Source of the DNA: Jutongia hominis
Lineage (GTDB): Bacteria > Bacillota > Clostridia > Lachnospirales > Lachnospiraceae
Assembly: GCF_014384965.1 (NCBI RefSeq)
Contig: NZ_JACRSW010000027.1
Span: 1-64,000 of the forward strand
Direction: 5' to 3'
Length of the DNA: 64,000 bases
The notes under the pieces are model-generated. The model was not told where the DNA came from. It did not search any database and saw nothing but the letters and a program-made list of their open reading frames with translations. The position numbers and the translations under genes were made by a program. Every line of letters starts with the position of its first letter. The stretch's first letter is position 1. Below, piece by piece: positions 50,604 through 59,824 of the stretch.

Positions 50604-51744
50604 ATGCTTTTACGGCATTAGCAACGACATCGGCAACACGGGGATCGAAAGCTTCCGGAAGAATGTTTTCGTCATTTAAGTCTTTTTCATCTACGAGATT
50701 AGCGATTGCATTGGCAGCAGCAAGCTTCATCTCATCTGTGATCTGGGAAGCTCGGCTTTCTAATGCTCCTTTGAAGATACCCGGAAATGCAACGACATTG
50801 TTGACCTGATTCGGAAAATCAGAACGGCCTGTTCCGACAATACGTGCCCCGGCTTTCTTTGCAACGTCCGGCATGATCTCCGGTACCGGATTCGCCATGG
50901 CAAAAAGGATTGCATCCTGATTCATCGAAGCAACCATTTCTTCGGATACGATATTTGGTGCAGAAACGCCAATGAAAATATCAGCACCTTTCATTGCATC
51001 GGAAAGAAGTCCTGTTTTCTGCTCTAAGTTGGTTACTTCCATCATTTCTTTTTGCATCCAGTTCAGATCCGGTGAAGACTTTGAAAGGATACCATTGATT
51101 CCGCAGATCGTAACATGCTTAAAACCATATAAAAGCAAAAGTTTTGTGATTGCAATGCCTGCAGAACCGTCTCCGTTGACAACAACATTACAGTTTTCTT
51201 TTTTCTTGCCAACGATCTTCAAAGCATTGATAATACCTGCAAGTACAACGATAGCTGTTCCGTGCTGGTCATCATGAAAGACCGGGATCGATAAGGCTTC
51301 TTTTAAACGTGCTTCGATCTCAAAACAACGCGGTGCAGAGATATCTTCGAGATTGATACCGCCGAATGCAGGCGCAATACGGATCACAGTCTCGATAATT
51401 TCCTCGGTATCCTGTGTATCTAAGCAGATTGGAAACGCATTGACATTACCAAATTCCTTGAAAAGAACTGCTTTTCCTTCCATGACAGGCATGGCAGCTT
51501 CCGGACCGATATTACCAAGACCAAGTACGGCGCTTCCGTCAGAAACAACAGCGATCGTATTGGATTTGATCGTGTAACGATAAACATCGTCTTTGTTTTT
51601 GGCGATCTTTTTGCAAGGCTCTGCTACACCCGGTGTATAGGCAAGAGCTAAATCTTCTCTTGTTCTGACATGACATTTTGGTTCTGTTGTGATCTTACCG
51701 TTCCATTCTTCATGTAATGCAAGTGCTTTTTCGTTGGTGTTCAT
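50593..51744 (-). CDS. Malic enzyme (oxaloacetate-decarboxylating malate dehydrogenase)
   Basis: Oxidatively decarboxylates malate to pyruvate. 383 residues. YTPGVAEPCKKIA contains the catalytic Tyr region, VSDGSAVLGLGNIGPEA and VVNGDGSAGIAITKLLL are the nucleotide-binding loops, and DDQHGTAIVVLAG holds metal/active-site Asp residues. The start at 51744 (MNTNEKALALHEEW) suits the family; the GGAGG at -11 and an upstream ATG at 51762 are alternatives. Cofactor preference (NAD or NADP) cannot be read reliably. Confidence 0.92.
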   Translation of the reverse strand: MNTNEKALALHEEWNGKITTEPKCHVRTREDLALAYTPGVAEPCKKIAKNKDDVYRYTIKSNTIAVVSDGSAVLGLGNIGPEAAMPVMEGKAVLFKEFGNVNAFPICLDTQDTEEIIETVIRIAPAFGGINLEDISAPRCFEIEARLKEALSIPVFHDDQHGTAIVVLAGIINALKIVGKKKENCNVVVNGDGSAGIAITKLLLLYGFKHVTICGINGILSKSSPDLNWMQKEMMEVTNLEQKTGLLSDAMKGADIFIGVSAPNIVSEEMVASMNQDAILFAMANPVPEIMPDVAKKAGARIVGTGRSDFPNQVNNVVAFPGIFKGALESRASQITDEMKLAAANAIANLVDEKDLNDENILPEAFDPRVADVVANAVKAYVR

Positions 51745-51830
51745 AATGTCCTTATCCTCCATATCTGTTTCTCTGTTATTATTGCAGACAAAATTTATAA
51801 TTGTATGCAGCTTATAAACTCTGATTAAAT

Positions 51831-51859
51831 ATTTTATCATATAATAAGGGATCAGGCAA
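51831..51859 (-). promoter_or_regulatory. Promoter for the malic enzyme operon
   Basis: Leftwards: TTGCCT (51854-51859), 17 bases, TAAAAT (51831-51836). Confidence 0.45.
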
Positions 51860-51867
51860 GAATGGAC

Positions 51868-51896
51868 TTTACAGATTCTGCTGCGTTATGTATAAT
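51868..51896 (+). promoter_or_regulatory. Promoter for rho with a long leader
   Basis: TTTACA (51868-51873), 17 bases, TATAAT (51891-51896), with a TG extension. It leaves about 277 untranslated bases before rho. The leader contains a small hairpin (CCGGT...ACCGG near 52070-52085) but no clear terminator or known riboswitch; Rho autoregulation through a long leader is known in other bacteria. Confidence 0.6.
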
Positions 51897-52179
51897 AAAA
51901 AGATGTACAGATATATTCTATTATTAAAACTTCTAGTATAAAGAGAACGATGTCAGAATAGGAAAAAGAACTGTTTTTTCATTAGGACAGATATGGTATC
52001 TCTATCATGAAAATGAACTTTTAATACATTGATCATCATAATGAAATTCCCTGAGGATGAATGCTCCCGGTGTTTTGTACCGGCTGCGGACAGTATCATA
52101 TTAATGAAAATCCAAAACATAAAGTAAGAAAGATACAATGAATACAGGATAACAATACATAAAAGAAATGGAGAGCAGA

Positions 52180-53634
52180 ATGGAGAATTTAGAAAACTTA
52201 TCACTGGCAGATCTTCGGGCTTATGCAAAAAAACTGGGCATGAAAGGTGTCAGCACATTGCGAAAAAAAGAACTCGCACAGCGTTTGTCACAAGAGCAGC
52301 AAAAACACACCATGTCAGAGGCAGCTGCTTCCATTGAAAAGCAGTCACATGATGAGAAAAAAGAACGACGACAGAATGAAACGGCACCACGCAGAGACGG
52401 CCGGGAGTTTCGAAGAGAGTATAATCAGAAAGTAAAAGCACATTATAATAACAATGCATCTGCCGAGACGGAATCAGGTAAAACAAGAAATGTGTCTCAT
52501 GATACAGAAGCACACACACAGCGTAGTGGTATTTTGGAAGTATTACAGGAAGGATATGGTTTTATACGATGTGAAAACTTTCTGCCGGGCGAAGATGATG
52601 TGTATGTGTCACCGGCATTGATCCGAAAATACCAGCTTCGTACAGGCGATATTCTGACAGGCGTTGCAAGACAAAAAAGCCAGAATGAAAAGTTCGGTGC
52701 ACTTTTATATATTGCCGATGTCAATGGTCATCCGGTGGCAGAGCTGGCACGACGCAAGAAATTTGAACATCTGACACCGATTTTTCCAAATGAAAGAATA
52801 CGGTTAGAAACACCGGGAAGCGGGATTTCGATGCGCATGATGGATCTGATCTCGCCGATTGGAAAAGGACAGCGCGGTATGATCGTATCACAGCCTAAGA
52901 CCGGTAAGACAACGCTGTTAAAGCAGGTAGCAAAAGCAGTTAAGACAAATCATCCAAAGATGCATATCATAGTACTGCTGATCGATGAAAGACCGGAGGA
53001 AGTGACAGATATTAAAGAGTCAATTCAGGGAAGCAATGTAGAAGTAATCTACTCTACTTTTGACGAGTTGCCGGACAACCATAAACGTGTATCGGAAATG
53101 GTGATCGAGCGTGCAAAACGTCTCGTGGAACATGGTGAAGATGTGATGATCCTGTTAGACAGCATTACGCGTCTTGCCAGGGCATATAATCTGACGGTAC
53201 AGCCAAGTGGGCGCACTCTTTCCGGTGGCCTTGATCCGGCAGCTTTGCATATGCCAAAGCGGTTTTTTGGTGCAGCCCGTAACATGAGAGAGGGCGGCAG
53301 TTTAACGATTCTTGCTACTGCATTGGTAGATACCGGAAGCAAGATGGATGATGTTGTGTTTGAAGAGTTTAAAGGAACCGGTAACATGGAACTTGTATTA
53401 GATCGTTCTTTATCGGAAAGAAGGGTTTTTCCGGCAATCGATCTGCCACGCTCGAGTACACGGCGGGATGATCTTTTGCTGTCAAAAGAAGAATTAGAAG
53501 CAAGCTTTTTGATGCGTCGGGCATTTAACAGCCGCAAATCAGAAGAAGCGGTAGAGCGTATTATTGAATTGTTCAGAAAGACGAAAAATAATGCAGAATT
53601 TGTGCAGGTTGTCAAAAAGACAAAAATTGTATAA
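52180..53634 (+). CDS. rho: Transcription termination factor Rho
   Basis: 484 residues. N-terminal helix bundle (LSLADLRAYAKKLGMKG), an extra polar, Arg/Asn/Glu-rich region at about 45-110, the cold-shock RNA-binding domain (GILEVLQEGYGFIRCENFLPGEDDVYV), then the hexamer ATPase with Walker A QPKTGKTTLL, Walker B VMILLDSITRLARAYN, Q-loop TLSGG and the R-loop RNMREGGS. The polar insert makes it longer than the roughly 420-residue standard Rho. Start at 52180 has GGAGAG in front; ATG 52168 is the alternative. Confidence 0.94.
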   Translation: MENLENLSLADLRAYAKKLGMKGVSTLRKKELAQRLSQEQQKHTMSEAAASIEKQSHDEKKERRQNETAPRRDGREFRREYNQKVKAHYNNNASAETESGKTRNVSHDTEAHTQRSGILEVLQEGYGFIRCENFLPGEDDVYVSPALIRKYQLRTGDILTGVARQKSQNEKFGALLYIADVNGHPVAELARRKKFEHLTPIFPNERIRLETPGSGISMRMMDLISPIGKGQRGMIVSQPKTGKTTLLKQVAKAVKTNHPKMHIIVLLIDERPEEVTDIKESIQGSNVEVIYSTFDELPDNHKRVSEMVIERAKRLVEHGEDVMILLDSITRLARAYNLTVQPSGRTLSGGLDPAALHMPKRFFGAARNMREGGSLTILATALVDTGSKMDDVVFEEFKGTGNMELVLDRSLSERRVFPAIDLPRSSTRRDDLLLSKEELEASFLMRRAFNSRKSEEAVERIIELFRKTKNNAEFVQVVKKTKIV

Positions 53635-53650
53635 ATCAAGAAAAAAGATA

Positions 53651-53679
53651 TTGCAATTCACTTTTTACTATGCTATACT
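53651..53679 (+). promoter_or_regulatory. Promoter for rpmE
   Basis: TTGCAA (53651-53656), 17 bases, TATACT (53674-53679) with TGC extension. Confidence 0.65.
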
Positions 53680-53685
53680 AAAATA

Positions 53686-53770
53686 GTTGTGTTTAATTTG
53701 TAATCGAAGAGTTTCAGGCTCTTTCGTATATGTAGTTGCTATCACAAGGATGGCGGAATGGAGGTAAATC
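53686..53770 (+). ncRNA. Possible L31 ribosomal-protein leader
   Basis: An 85-base leader with hairpin CGAAGAG...CTCTTTCG (about 53705-53727) followed by the stretch CACAAGGATGGCGGAATGGAGG. L31 leaders that let the protein repress its own mRNA are described in Firmicutes. The fit is by position and one hairpin only. Confidence 0.35.
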
Positions 53771-53977
53771 ATGAGAGAAGGAATTCATCCTAATTATTAT
53801 CAGGCTAAGGTTGTGTGTAACTGTGGAAATGAGTTTGTAACCGGTTCTACAAAGGAAGAGATCCATGTAGAAATCTGTTCAAAATGTCATTCATTCTATA
53901 CAGGTCAGCAGAAGGCTGTTAAGGCTCGCGGTGCGATCGATAAGTTCAATCGTAAGTACGGTATGCAGGCTAACTAG
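53771..53977 (+). CDS. rpmE: 50S ribosomal protein L31, zinc-binding form
   Basis: 68 residues with [20 protein letters not shown] and [10 protein letters not shown], giving two CxC/CxxC pairs that bind zinc, so this is the C+ paralogue. [14 protein letters not shown] is the conserved C-terminus. RBS TGGAGG. A hairpin follows at 54009-54048. Confidence 0.97.
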   Translation: MREGIHPNYYQAKVVCNCGNEFVTGSTKEEIHVEICSKCHSFYTGQQKAVKARGAIDKFNRKYGMQAN

Positions 53978-54008
53978 CGAAATATCTGGTCAGTTTACTG
54001 GCCTTACC

Positions 54009-54048
54009 AATGGTCACAATACCTATTTTGCAGGTGTTGTGACCATTT
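54009..54048 (+). terminator. Terminator after rpmE
   Basis: AATGGTCACAATACCT (54009-54024) pairs with AGGTGTTGTGACCATT (54033-54048), then TCT. Stable stem but weak T run. Confidence 0.6.
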
Positions 54049-54128
54049 CTGCTATAAAGATGTGGCTATCAGAAGAAAGTATGATTTGATTATAAATTGC
54101 ATCATAAGATGCAGAATCGAGGTGGATT

Positions 54129-55346
54129 ATGAAGTCATCAGGGATTGGCGGACAGGCTGTTTTAGAAGGTGTCATGATGCGCAACAAGTCAAAATACGCT
54201 GTTGCTGTCAGAAAACCGGATGGAGAGATTGCGGTAACACATGGCAAAACAAAAAGTCTTGCAGACCGCTCTATTTTCTTTCGGCTTCCTATTGTCCGTG
54301 GAATTGTGACATTTGTAGAGTCATTAGTGCTTGGAATGCGTACACTCACGTATTCTGCAAGCTTTTATGAAGAAGAGGAAGAAAAGATTGTCTCTAAGAA
54401 GGAAGATGCGAAAGACGAACGCAAGGAAGCGGTGCAGATGGGACTTACCGTTGCATTATCCGTTGTGATCGCGTTGTTAGCATTTGTCGTGCTTCCGTAT
54501 GGATTGTCACAGATGCTTAGCAGCAGAATCTCGTCTTTTGCCGTATTAGGGCTGATCGAAGGATTGATTCGTATTGTACTTTTTGTGGGATATGTGATCG
54601 CAATATCCTATATGAGGGATATTAACCGTACTTTTATGTATCATGGTGCAGAACACAAAGCAATCAATTGTATTGAAAATGGTCTGGAACTGACACCGGA
54701 AAATGTACGAAGACAATCCAGATATCATAAAAGATGTGGAACAAACTTCTTGTTTATTGTTATTTTTTTGAGCATTATTTTCTTTATGTTTTTGCATTTT
54801 GATAATATGTGGCTCAGGATTATCTCAAGAATCGTGTTAGTACCTGTGATTGCCGGAGTATCTTATGAATTCATCCGATTTGCCGGAAATAGTGAAAATA
54901 AATTTGTCAGTATGCTTTGTAAACCCGGAATGTTACTTCAGATGCTTACAACAAGGGAGCCGGATAACAAGATGATCGAAGTGGCGATCGCATCGGTAGA
55001 AGAAGTTTTTGACTGGAGAGAATACCAGAGACGATGCATCGCTGCTGTTAAGAGCCGTGCAAAATTAAAAGAAATGCACAGCACGGACAAAAAACATAAA
55101 TCGCGAGCCGAGATCGCAGAAGAGATCAAACGCAGAGAAGCAGAACGTGCACAGCGTGCGAACGAACGGGCCAAATACATCATGGAAAGAGAACGGCGTG
55201 AAGCAGAGTTAGAGAAGCTGGCACAGGATGCAAAAGAAAAGCGTTCTTCCAGAAGAGAAGAAATGTTAAAAGAGCAGGAAAATGATGATACATTAGATCA
55301 TCTGGATCATTTTTTTGACGATGAAGATAAAGGAAAAGAAAAATAA
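54129..55346 (+). CDS. DUF1385-family membrane protein
   Basis: 405 residues. The N-terminal GGQAVLEGVMMRNKSKYAVAVRKPDGEIAV is the DUF1385 hallmark, with HGAEHKAINCIENG and RCGTNFLFIVIFLSI further on; about four membrane helices. The C-terminal 90 residues are a highly charged helix (RREAERAQRANERAKYIMER), longer than in many homologues. Function is unknown, but the gene regularly sits beside rpmE, prmC and prfA in Firmicutes, as here. Its stop is one base before the prmC start. Confidence 0.9.
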   Translation: MKSSGIGGQAVLEGVMMRNKSKYAVAVRKPDGEIAVTHGKTKSLADRSIFFRLPIVRGIVTFVESLVLGMRTLTYSASFYEEEEEKIVSKKEDAKDERKEAVQMGLTVALSVVIALLAFVVLPYGLSQMLSSRISSFAVLGLIEGLIRIVLFVGYVIAISYMRDINRTFMYHGAEHKAINCIENGLELTPENVRRQSRYHKRCGTNFLFIVIFLSIIFFMFLHFDNMWLRIISRIVLVPVIAGVSYEFIRFAGNSENKFVSMLCKPGMLLQMLTTREPDNKMIEVAIASVEEVFDWREYQRRCIAAVKSRAKLKEMHSTDKKHKSRAEIAEEIKRREAERAQRANERAKYIMERERREAELEKLAQDAKEKRSSRREEMLKEQENDDTLDHLDHFFDDEDKGKEK

Positions 55347-55347
55347 G

Positions 55348-56199
55348 ATGATGGAATGTAATATATCAGAGCCGATCACATACCAGAATCTGTTGCAGGT
55401 TGGAAGATCGCATCTGGAAAAAATGAATATTCTGGATGCAGCATTAGACAGCCGCTATCTTTTAGAGTATGTGACGGGGCAGAACAATGGATGGTTATTT
55501 TTACATGGTTCGGAATCAGCAGAACAAAAGGAAATTGCTGCATATACCGATCTGATCAAGAAACGTGCCAGGCATATTCCGCTGCAGCATCTTACCGGTG
55601 TGCAGGAGTTTATGGGGTTGTCTTTTTATGTGAATGAGCATGTTTTAGTACCAAGACAGGATACGGAGTGCTTAGTTGAAATGGTACTGCCGATTACGGA
55701 AAACAAAAAAATACTGGATATGTGTACCGGATCAGGATGCATAGCAATTTCGCTTGCTGTACTTGGAAAAGCAAAAGAATGTACAGCAGTAGATCTTTCG
55801 GATGCTGCACTCGAAGTTGCAAAAAAAAATGCAAGGATCAACCGGGCAGATGTAAAATATGTACAAAGCGATCTATTTGAAAAGATTGATGATACATATG
55901 ATATTATTGTGTCAAATCCACCGTATATTCCACAGGATGTGATCGAAGGCCTGATGGAAGAAGTGCGGGAGCACGAGCCACGCATGGCACTTGACGGAGG
56001 TAAAGATGGACTCGATTTTTACCGTAGTATCATAGTAGAAGGTGTTAAGCATTTGAATGTCGGTGGCTGGCTTTTTTTTGAAATCGGATGCGAACAGGCA
56101 AAAGATGTTATGGATCTGATGCGTATGTCAGGATATTATGAAGTAAACTGCCAGAAAGATTATGCAGGCAATGACAGAGTTGTTTATGGACATCGTTAG
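55348..56199 (+). CDS. prmC: Release factor glutamine methyltransferase
   Basis: Methylates the Gln of the GGQ motif in release factors, and its substrate gene prfA follows directly. 283 residues with ILDMCTGSGCIAISLA as SAM motif I and VSNPPYIP (NPPY) as the catalytic motif. N-terminal helical domain about 1-85. The start at 55348 is right after the DUF1385 stop; an earlier in-frame ATG at 55315 lies within that gene. Confidence 0.94.
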   Translation: MMECNISEPITYQNLLQVGRSHLEKMNILDAALDSRYLLEYVTGQNNGWLFLHGSESAEQKEIAAYTDLIKKRARHIPLQHLTGVQEFMGLSFYVNEHVLVPRQDTECLVEMVLPITENKKILDMCTGSGCIAISLAVLGKAKECTAVDLSDAALEVAKKNARINRADVKYVQSDLFEKIDDTYDIIVSNPPYIPQDVIEGLMEEVREHEPRMALDGGKDGLDFYRSIIVEGVKHLNVGGWLFFEIGCEQAKDVMDLMRMSGYYEVNCQKDYAGNDRVVYGHR

Positions 56200-56240
56200 A
56201 GTATCATTAGTGACAGTCTGTTTCAGAATGGAGGAACAAA

Positions 56241-57317
56241 ATGTTTGAGAGATTAGAAGACTTAGTAAGACGATTAGAAGAGTTAAACATTGAATTGACC
56301 GATCCTGATACGATCAATAATCAGGAAAAGTATCGCCAGCTAATGAAAGAGCAGAACGAACTCACACCAATTGTAGAGAAATATTTGGAATATAAGAAAG
56401 CAAAAGAGGGTGTCGAAGACAGTTTGGCTCTTTTGGAAGAAGAAAATGATGAAGAGATGCGTGAGCTTGCAAAAGAAGAGTTAAATGAATGCAAGCAGAC
56501 TGTAGAGCAATGTGAGCAGGAATTAAAGATTCTGATGCTTCCGAAAGATCCTAACGATGATAAAAATGTCATTGTCGAGATCCGTGGCGGTGCAGGCGGT
56601 GATGAAGCCGCTCTTTTTGCAGCAGATCTGTTCCGTATGTATTCAAAGTTTGCAGAAAGAAATCACTGGAAAGTCGAAGTCATGAGTGCTAACGAAAATG
56701 GAATCGGTGGTTTTAAAGAAATTGTATTTATGGTGATCGGTCAGGGAGCATACTCTAAATTAAAATATGAAAGCGGTGTACATCGTGTACAGCGTATCCC
56801 TTCGACGGAATCCGGTGGACGAATCCATACATCAACAGCAACCGTGGCAATTATGCCGGAAGTAGAAGATGTAGAAGTATATGTGGATCCTAACGATTGT
56901 AAGATTGATGTATATCGTGCATCCGGCAATGGTGGTCAGTGTGTCAATACAACGGACTCTGCCGTACGTATTACACATATTCCAACCGGTATTGTCGTAA
57001 CCTGTCAGGATGAGAAATCACAGCTTAAAAACAAAGATAAAGCAATGAAAGTACTTCGTTCCCGCATTTACGACATGGAACAGGAAAAGGCAAACAGTGA
57101 GCAGGCAGCAGAGCGTAGAAGTCAGGTCGGAACCGGTGACCGTTCTGAAAAGATCCGTACTTATAATTTCCCGCAGGGACGTGTAACAGATCATCGTATC
57201 AAGTTTACAAGTCATCGTCTGAATGAAATCTTAGAAGGCGATATCAATGAATTATTACAAAATATCATTATGGCGGATCAGACTGCAAAACTCGAAAAAA
57301 TGAATGAAAGTGCATAA
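56241..57317 (+). CDS. prfA: Peptide chain release factor 1
   Basis: Reads UAA and UAG stop codons. 358 residues, a normal length. GGQ motif in [17 protein letters not shown] and the codon-recognition domain between about 115 and 200. [18 protein letters not shown] is the conserved domain 2 entry. RBS TGGAGG. Terminator hairpin downstream at 57378-57434. Confidence 0.97.
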   Translation: MFERLEDLVRRLEELNIELTDPDTINNQEKYRQLMKEQNELTPIVEKYLEYKKAKEGVEDSLALLEEENDEEMRELAKEELNECKQTVEQCEQELKILMLPKDPNDDKNVIVEIRGGAGGDEAALFAADLFRMYSKFAERNHWKVEVMSANENGIGGFKEIVFMVIGQGAYSKLKYESGVHRVQRIPSTESGGRIHTSTATVAIMPEVEDVEVYVDPNDCKIDVYRASGNGGQCVNTTDSAVRITHIPTGIVVTCQDEKSQLKNKDKAMKVLRSRIYDMEQEKANSEQAAERRSQVGTGDRSEKIRTYNFPQGRVTDHRIKFTSHRLNEILEGDINELLQNIIMADQTAKLEKMNESA

Positions 57318-57377
57318 AATGTTCGTTTTGTTTTCTAATGCAAAGAGATAGAATTTTATAAAGAAACAGTTCGATCA

Positions 57378-57434
57378 GTTACGAAAAGACGGTCTTTGAC
57401 ATAAGTTATTGCCCGTCTTTTCTGTTTTCGTAAC
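57378..57434 (+). terminator. Terminator after prfA
   Basis: GTTACGAAAAGACGG (57378-57392) pairs in two steps with CCGTCTTTT (57413-57421) and TTTTCGTAAC (57425-57434). Confidence 0.65.
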
Positions 57435-57460
57435 AATAAAAGGAAGAAATGAGGTGCAGG

Positions 57461-58255
57461 ATGATACAGAGTGAATCCAATGTACAGATCAAAGAATTGA
57501 TCAAGTTACAAAAAAATGCAAGAGAGCGTAAAAAGAAAAAGCTGTTTGTTGCAGAAGGAATGAAATTAACAAAAGAAGCGGCTTTTCATGGAAAATTAAA
57601 AAAAATCTATATCGCACAGGATGTCTATGAACATAGAGAGCGGGAGTTGGATGATTTTTTGGCAAAGCAGGATTATGAAGTCGTCGATACAAAGATTTTT
57701 CGTCAGGCAGCACAGACCGTTACACCACAGGGAATGTTAGCATTAGTAGAAGTGCCGGAATATTCTGTTGATACGTTGCTTTGTGATCCGAAAAGAAGTT
57801 TTCTTTTGTTAGACGATCTTCGTGATCCCGGTAATTTAGGAACAATCATGAGAACCGCAGAAGGAGCCGGTATGTCCGGTGTGATCTTAAGCCGGGAGAG
57901 TGTGGATCTTTTTAATCCTAAAGTAGTGCGTGCTACGATGGGAGCAATCTTTCGTGTTCCGTTTTATTATGCCGATGATCTGATTGAGGTCATAGAACGG
58001 CTAAAAGCAAAGCAAATACCTGTTTATGGTACGATGATGCAGGGCAGTGAAGTCTATGATGCACTCGACTATACAAATGGTGCAGCAATCGTGATCGGTA
58101 ATGAAGCGAACGGAATATCGGAGAAAGTGACTGCTCATCTGACAAAAGGCGTGCGTATTCCGATGGATGGCAGTTTAGAATCACTTAATGCTGCGGTAGC
58201 AGCCGCAATTTTGATGTATGAAACAGCCAGACAAAAAAGAACAAAAAGTGATTGA
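57461..58255 (+). CDS. TrmH/SpoU-family RNA 2'-O-methyltransferase
   Basis: 264 residues. N-terminal substrate-binding domain (ELIKLQKNARERKKKKLFVAEG), then SPOUT motifs 1 (DPGNLGTIMRTAEGAG), 2 (IVIGNEANGIS) and 3 (RIPMDGSLESLNAAVAAAIL), which form the knotted SAM site. The target may be 23S rRNA or tRNA; not resolvable here. The start at 57461 follows GAGGTGCAGG; the earlier ATG at 57449 overlaps that site. Confidence 0.9.
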   Translation: MIQSESNVQIKELIKLQKNARERKKKKLFVAEGMKLTKEAAFHGKLKKIYIAQDVYEHRERELDDFLAKQDYEVVDTKIFRQAAQTVTPQGMLALVEVPEYSVDTLLCDPKRSFLLLDDLRDPGNLGTIMRTAEGAGMSGVILSRESVDLFNPKVVRATMGAIFRVPFYYADDLIEVIERLKAKQIPVYGTMMQGSEVYDALDYTNGAAIVIGNEANGISEKVTAHLTKGVRIPMDGSLESLNAAVAAAILMYETARQKRTKSD

Positions 58256-58268
58256 CGCTGCGTCTGCC

Positions 58269-58297
58269 TTGTCATTTTCATAAATATGGCTTATAAT
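58269..58297 (+). promoter_or_regulatory. Promoter for nfeD and the SPFH gene
   Basis: TTGTCA (58269-58274), 17 bases, TATAAT (58292-58297), about 73 bases before nfeD. Confidence 0.7.
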
Positions 58298-58369
58298 GCG
58301 AACAAATAGCATAATATTCATTATAATATTGATAACGTTCCGTTTTATTATGGAAAAGGAGGGGGTAAT

Positions 58370-58822
58370 TTGAGTCCATTATATTGGCTGCTTGCAGTTG
58401 GTGTTTTGCTGGTTCTTGAAATGCTGACATTGGGTCTGACAACGATATGGTTTGCAGGAGGTGCTTTTGTTGCTTTTCTTGCGAGCTTGTGCCATGCTTC
58501 TGTTCCGGTGCAGATCATCTGTTTCTTGGTCGTATCGATCATACTTTTGGTCTTTACACGTCCGATCGCAGAAAAATATTTTAATAAAAATCGTGAAAAG
58601 ACGAATGTAGACAGTCTGAGCGGACAGCAGGGAAGAGTGTTAGAAGAGATCAACGGTTTTTTACAGACCGGAAAAGTATTATTGAATGGAATGGAGTGGT
58701 CTGCAGTCAGCAAGCAGCCGGAAGATATCCTGCCTGTTGATACCGAAGTGGTTGTTGTTCGGGTAGAGGGTGCACATCTGGTTGTTAAGAAAGCACAGGA
58801 AGAAGAAAACCATTCCGCATAA
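58370..58822 (+). CDS. NfeD-family membrane protein
   Basis: 150 residues starting at TTG 58370 after AAGGAGGGGG. Two to three membrane helices (about 3-65) and a C-terminal OB-fold (residues about 85-145, GQQGRVLEEINGFLQTG...VVVVRVEGAHLVV). NfeD proteins partner with SPFH/flotillin proteins, and one follows here at 58889. Confidence 0.88.
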   Translation: MSPLYWLLAVGVLLVLEMLTLGLTTIWFAGGAFVAFLASLCHASVPVQIICFLVVSIILLVFTRPIAEKYFNKNREKTNVDSLSGQQGRVLEEINGFLQTGKVLLNGMEWSAVSKQPEDILPVDTEVVVVRVEGAHLVVKKAQEEENHSA

Positions 58823-58888
58823 AGCGAAGAACATAGGAAACAAAATAGGGAAAGAAATTTAATCAGGCAAAGAAAAGGAGAAAAAAAT

Positions 58889-59809
58889 ATGAGTCTTATA
58901 GCAATTATCATTTGCGTGATCGTATTGATCATTGTACTTTCATGTATTAATGTAGTACCACAGGCGAAAGCATATGTTGTGGAAAGATTAGGTGGTTATC
59001 AGGCAACATGGGGTGTTGGTGTACATTTTAAACTTCCGATCATCGACCGTGTAGCCAAAAGAGTGATCTTAAAAGAACAGGTTGTTGATTTTGCACCACA
59101 GCCGGTTATTACGGCAGATAATGTTACGATGCGAATTGATACCGTTATCTTTTTCCAGATCACAGATCCAAAGCTTTATGCATACGGTGTGGAAAATCCA
59201 ATCTTAGCGATTGAAAACCTGACGGCAACAACGCTTCGAAATATCATTGGTGATTTGGAACTGGATGAGACATTGACATCGCGTGAGACGATCAATACTA
59301 AGATGAGAGCTTCGTTAGATACGGCAACCGATCCGTGGGGGATTAAAGTTAATCGTGTCGAATTGAAAAACATCATTCCTCCTGCAGCCATTCAGGAGGC
59401 AATGGAAAAACAGATGAAAGCAGAACGTGAAAAGCGTGAATCAATCCTTCGTTCACAGGGTGAAAAAGAGTCGGCAATCTTAGTTGCACAGGGTAATAAA
59501 GAAGCAGCCATTCTGGATGCAGAAGCAGACAAACAGGCAGCAATCTTAAAGGCAGAGGCAGCCAAAGAAGCAACAATCCGTGAAGCAGAAGGTAGAGCAC
59601 AGGCAATCTTAGCCGTACAAAAAGCCAATGCAGATGGTATCCGTATGCTAAACGAAGCCGGTGCAACAGATAAAGTCATTCAATTAAAGAGTTTAGAGAC
59701 CTTTACAAAAGTAGCAGACGGAAAGGCAACAAAAATCATTATTCCATCTGAGTTACAATCATTAGCAGGTCTGGTAACATCCGTAAAAGAAATAGCAAAA
59801 GAAGACTAG
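58889..59809 (+). CDS. SPFH/band-7 membrane protein (QmcA/stomatin-like)
   Basis: 306 residues: an N-terminal membrane helix, the SPFH domain (about 25-185; VVPQAKAYVVERLGGYQAT, VVDFAPQPVITADNV), and an Ala/Glu-rich coiled coil with EAEADKQAAILKAEAAKE. Such proteins scaffold membrane microdomains together with NfeD. Probably co-transcribed with nfeD; argF follows only 15 bases on. Confidence 0.92.
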   Translation: MSLIAIIICVIVLIIVLSCINVVPQAKAYVVERLGGYQATWGVGVHFKLPIIDRVAKRVILKEQVVDFAPQPVITADNVTMRIDTVIFFQITDPKLYAYGVENPILAIENLTATTLRNIIGDLELDETLTSRETINTKMRASLDTATDPWGIKVNRVELKNIIPPAAIQEAMEKQMKAEREKRESILRSQGEKESAILVAQGNKEAAILDAEADKQAAILKAEAAKEATIREAEGRAQAILAVQKANADGIRMLNEAGATDKVIQLKSLETFTKVADGKATKIIIPSELQSLAGLVTSVKEIAKED

Positions 59810-59824
59810 AAACGAGGTTTTAAC

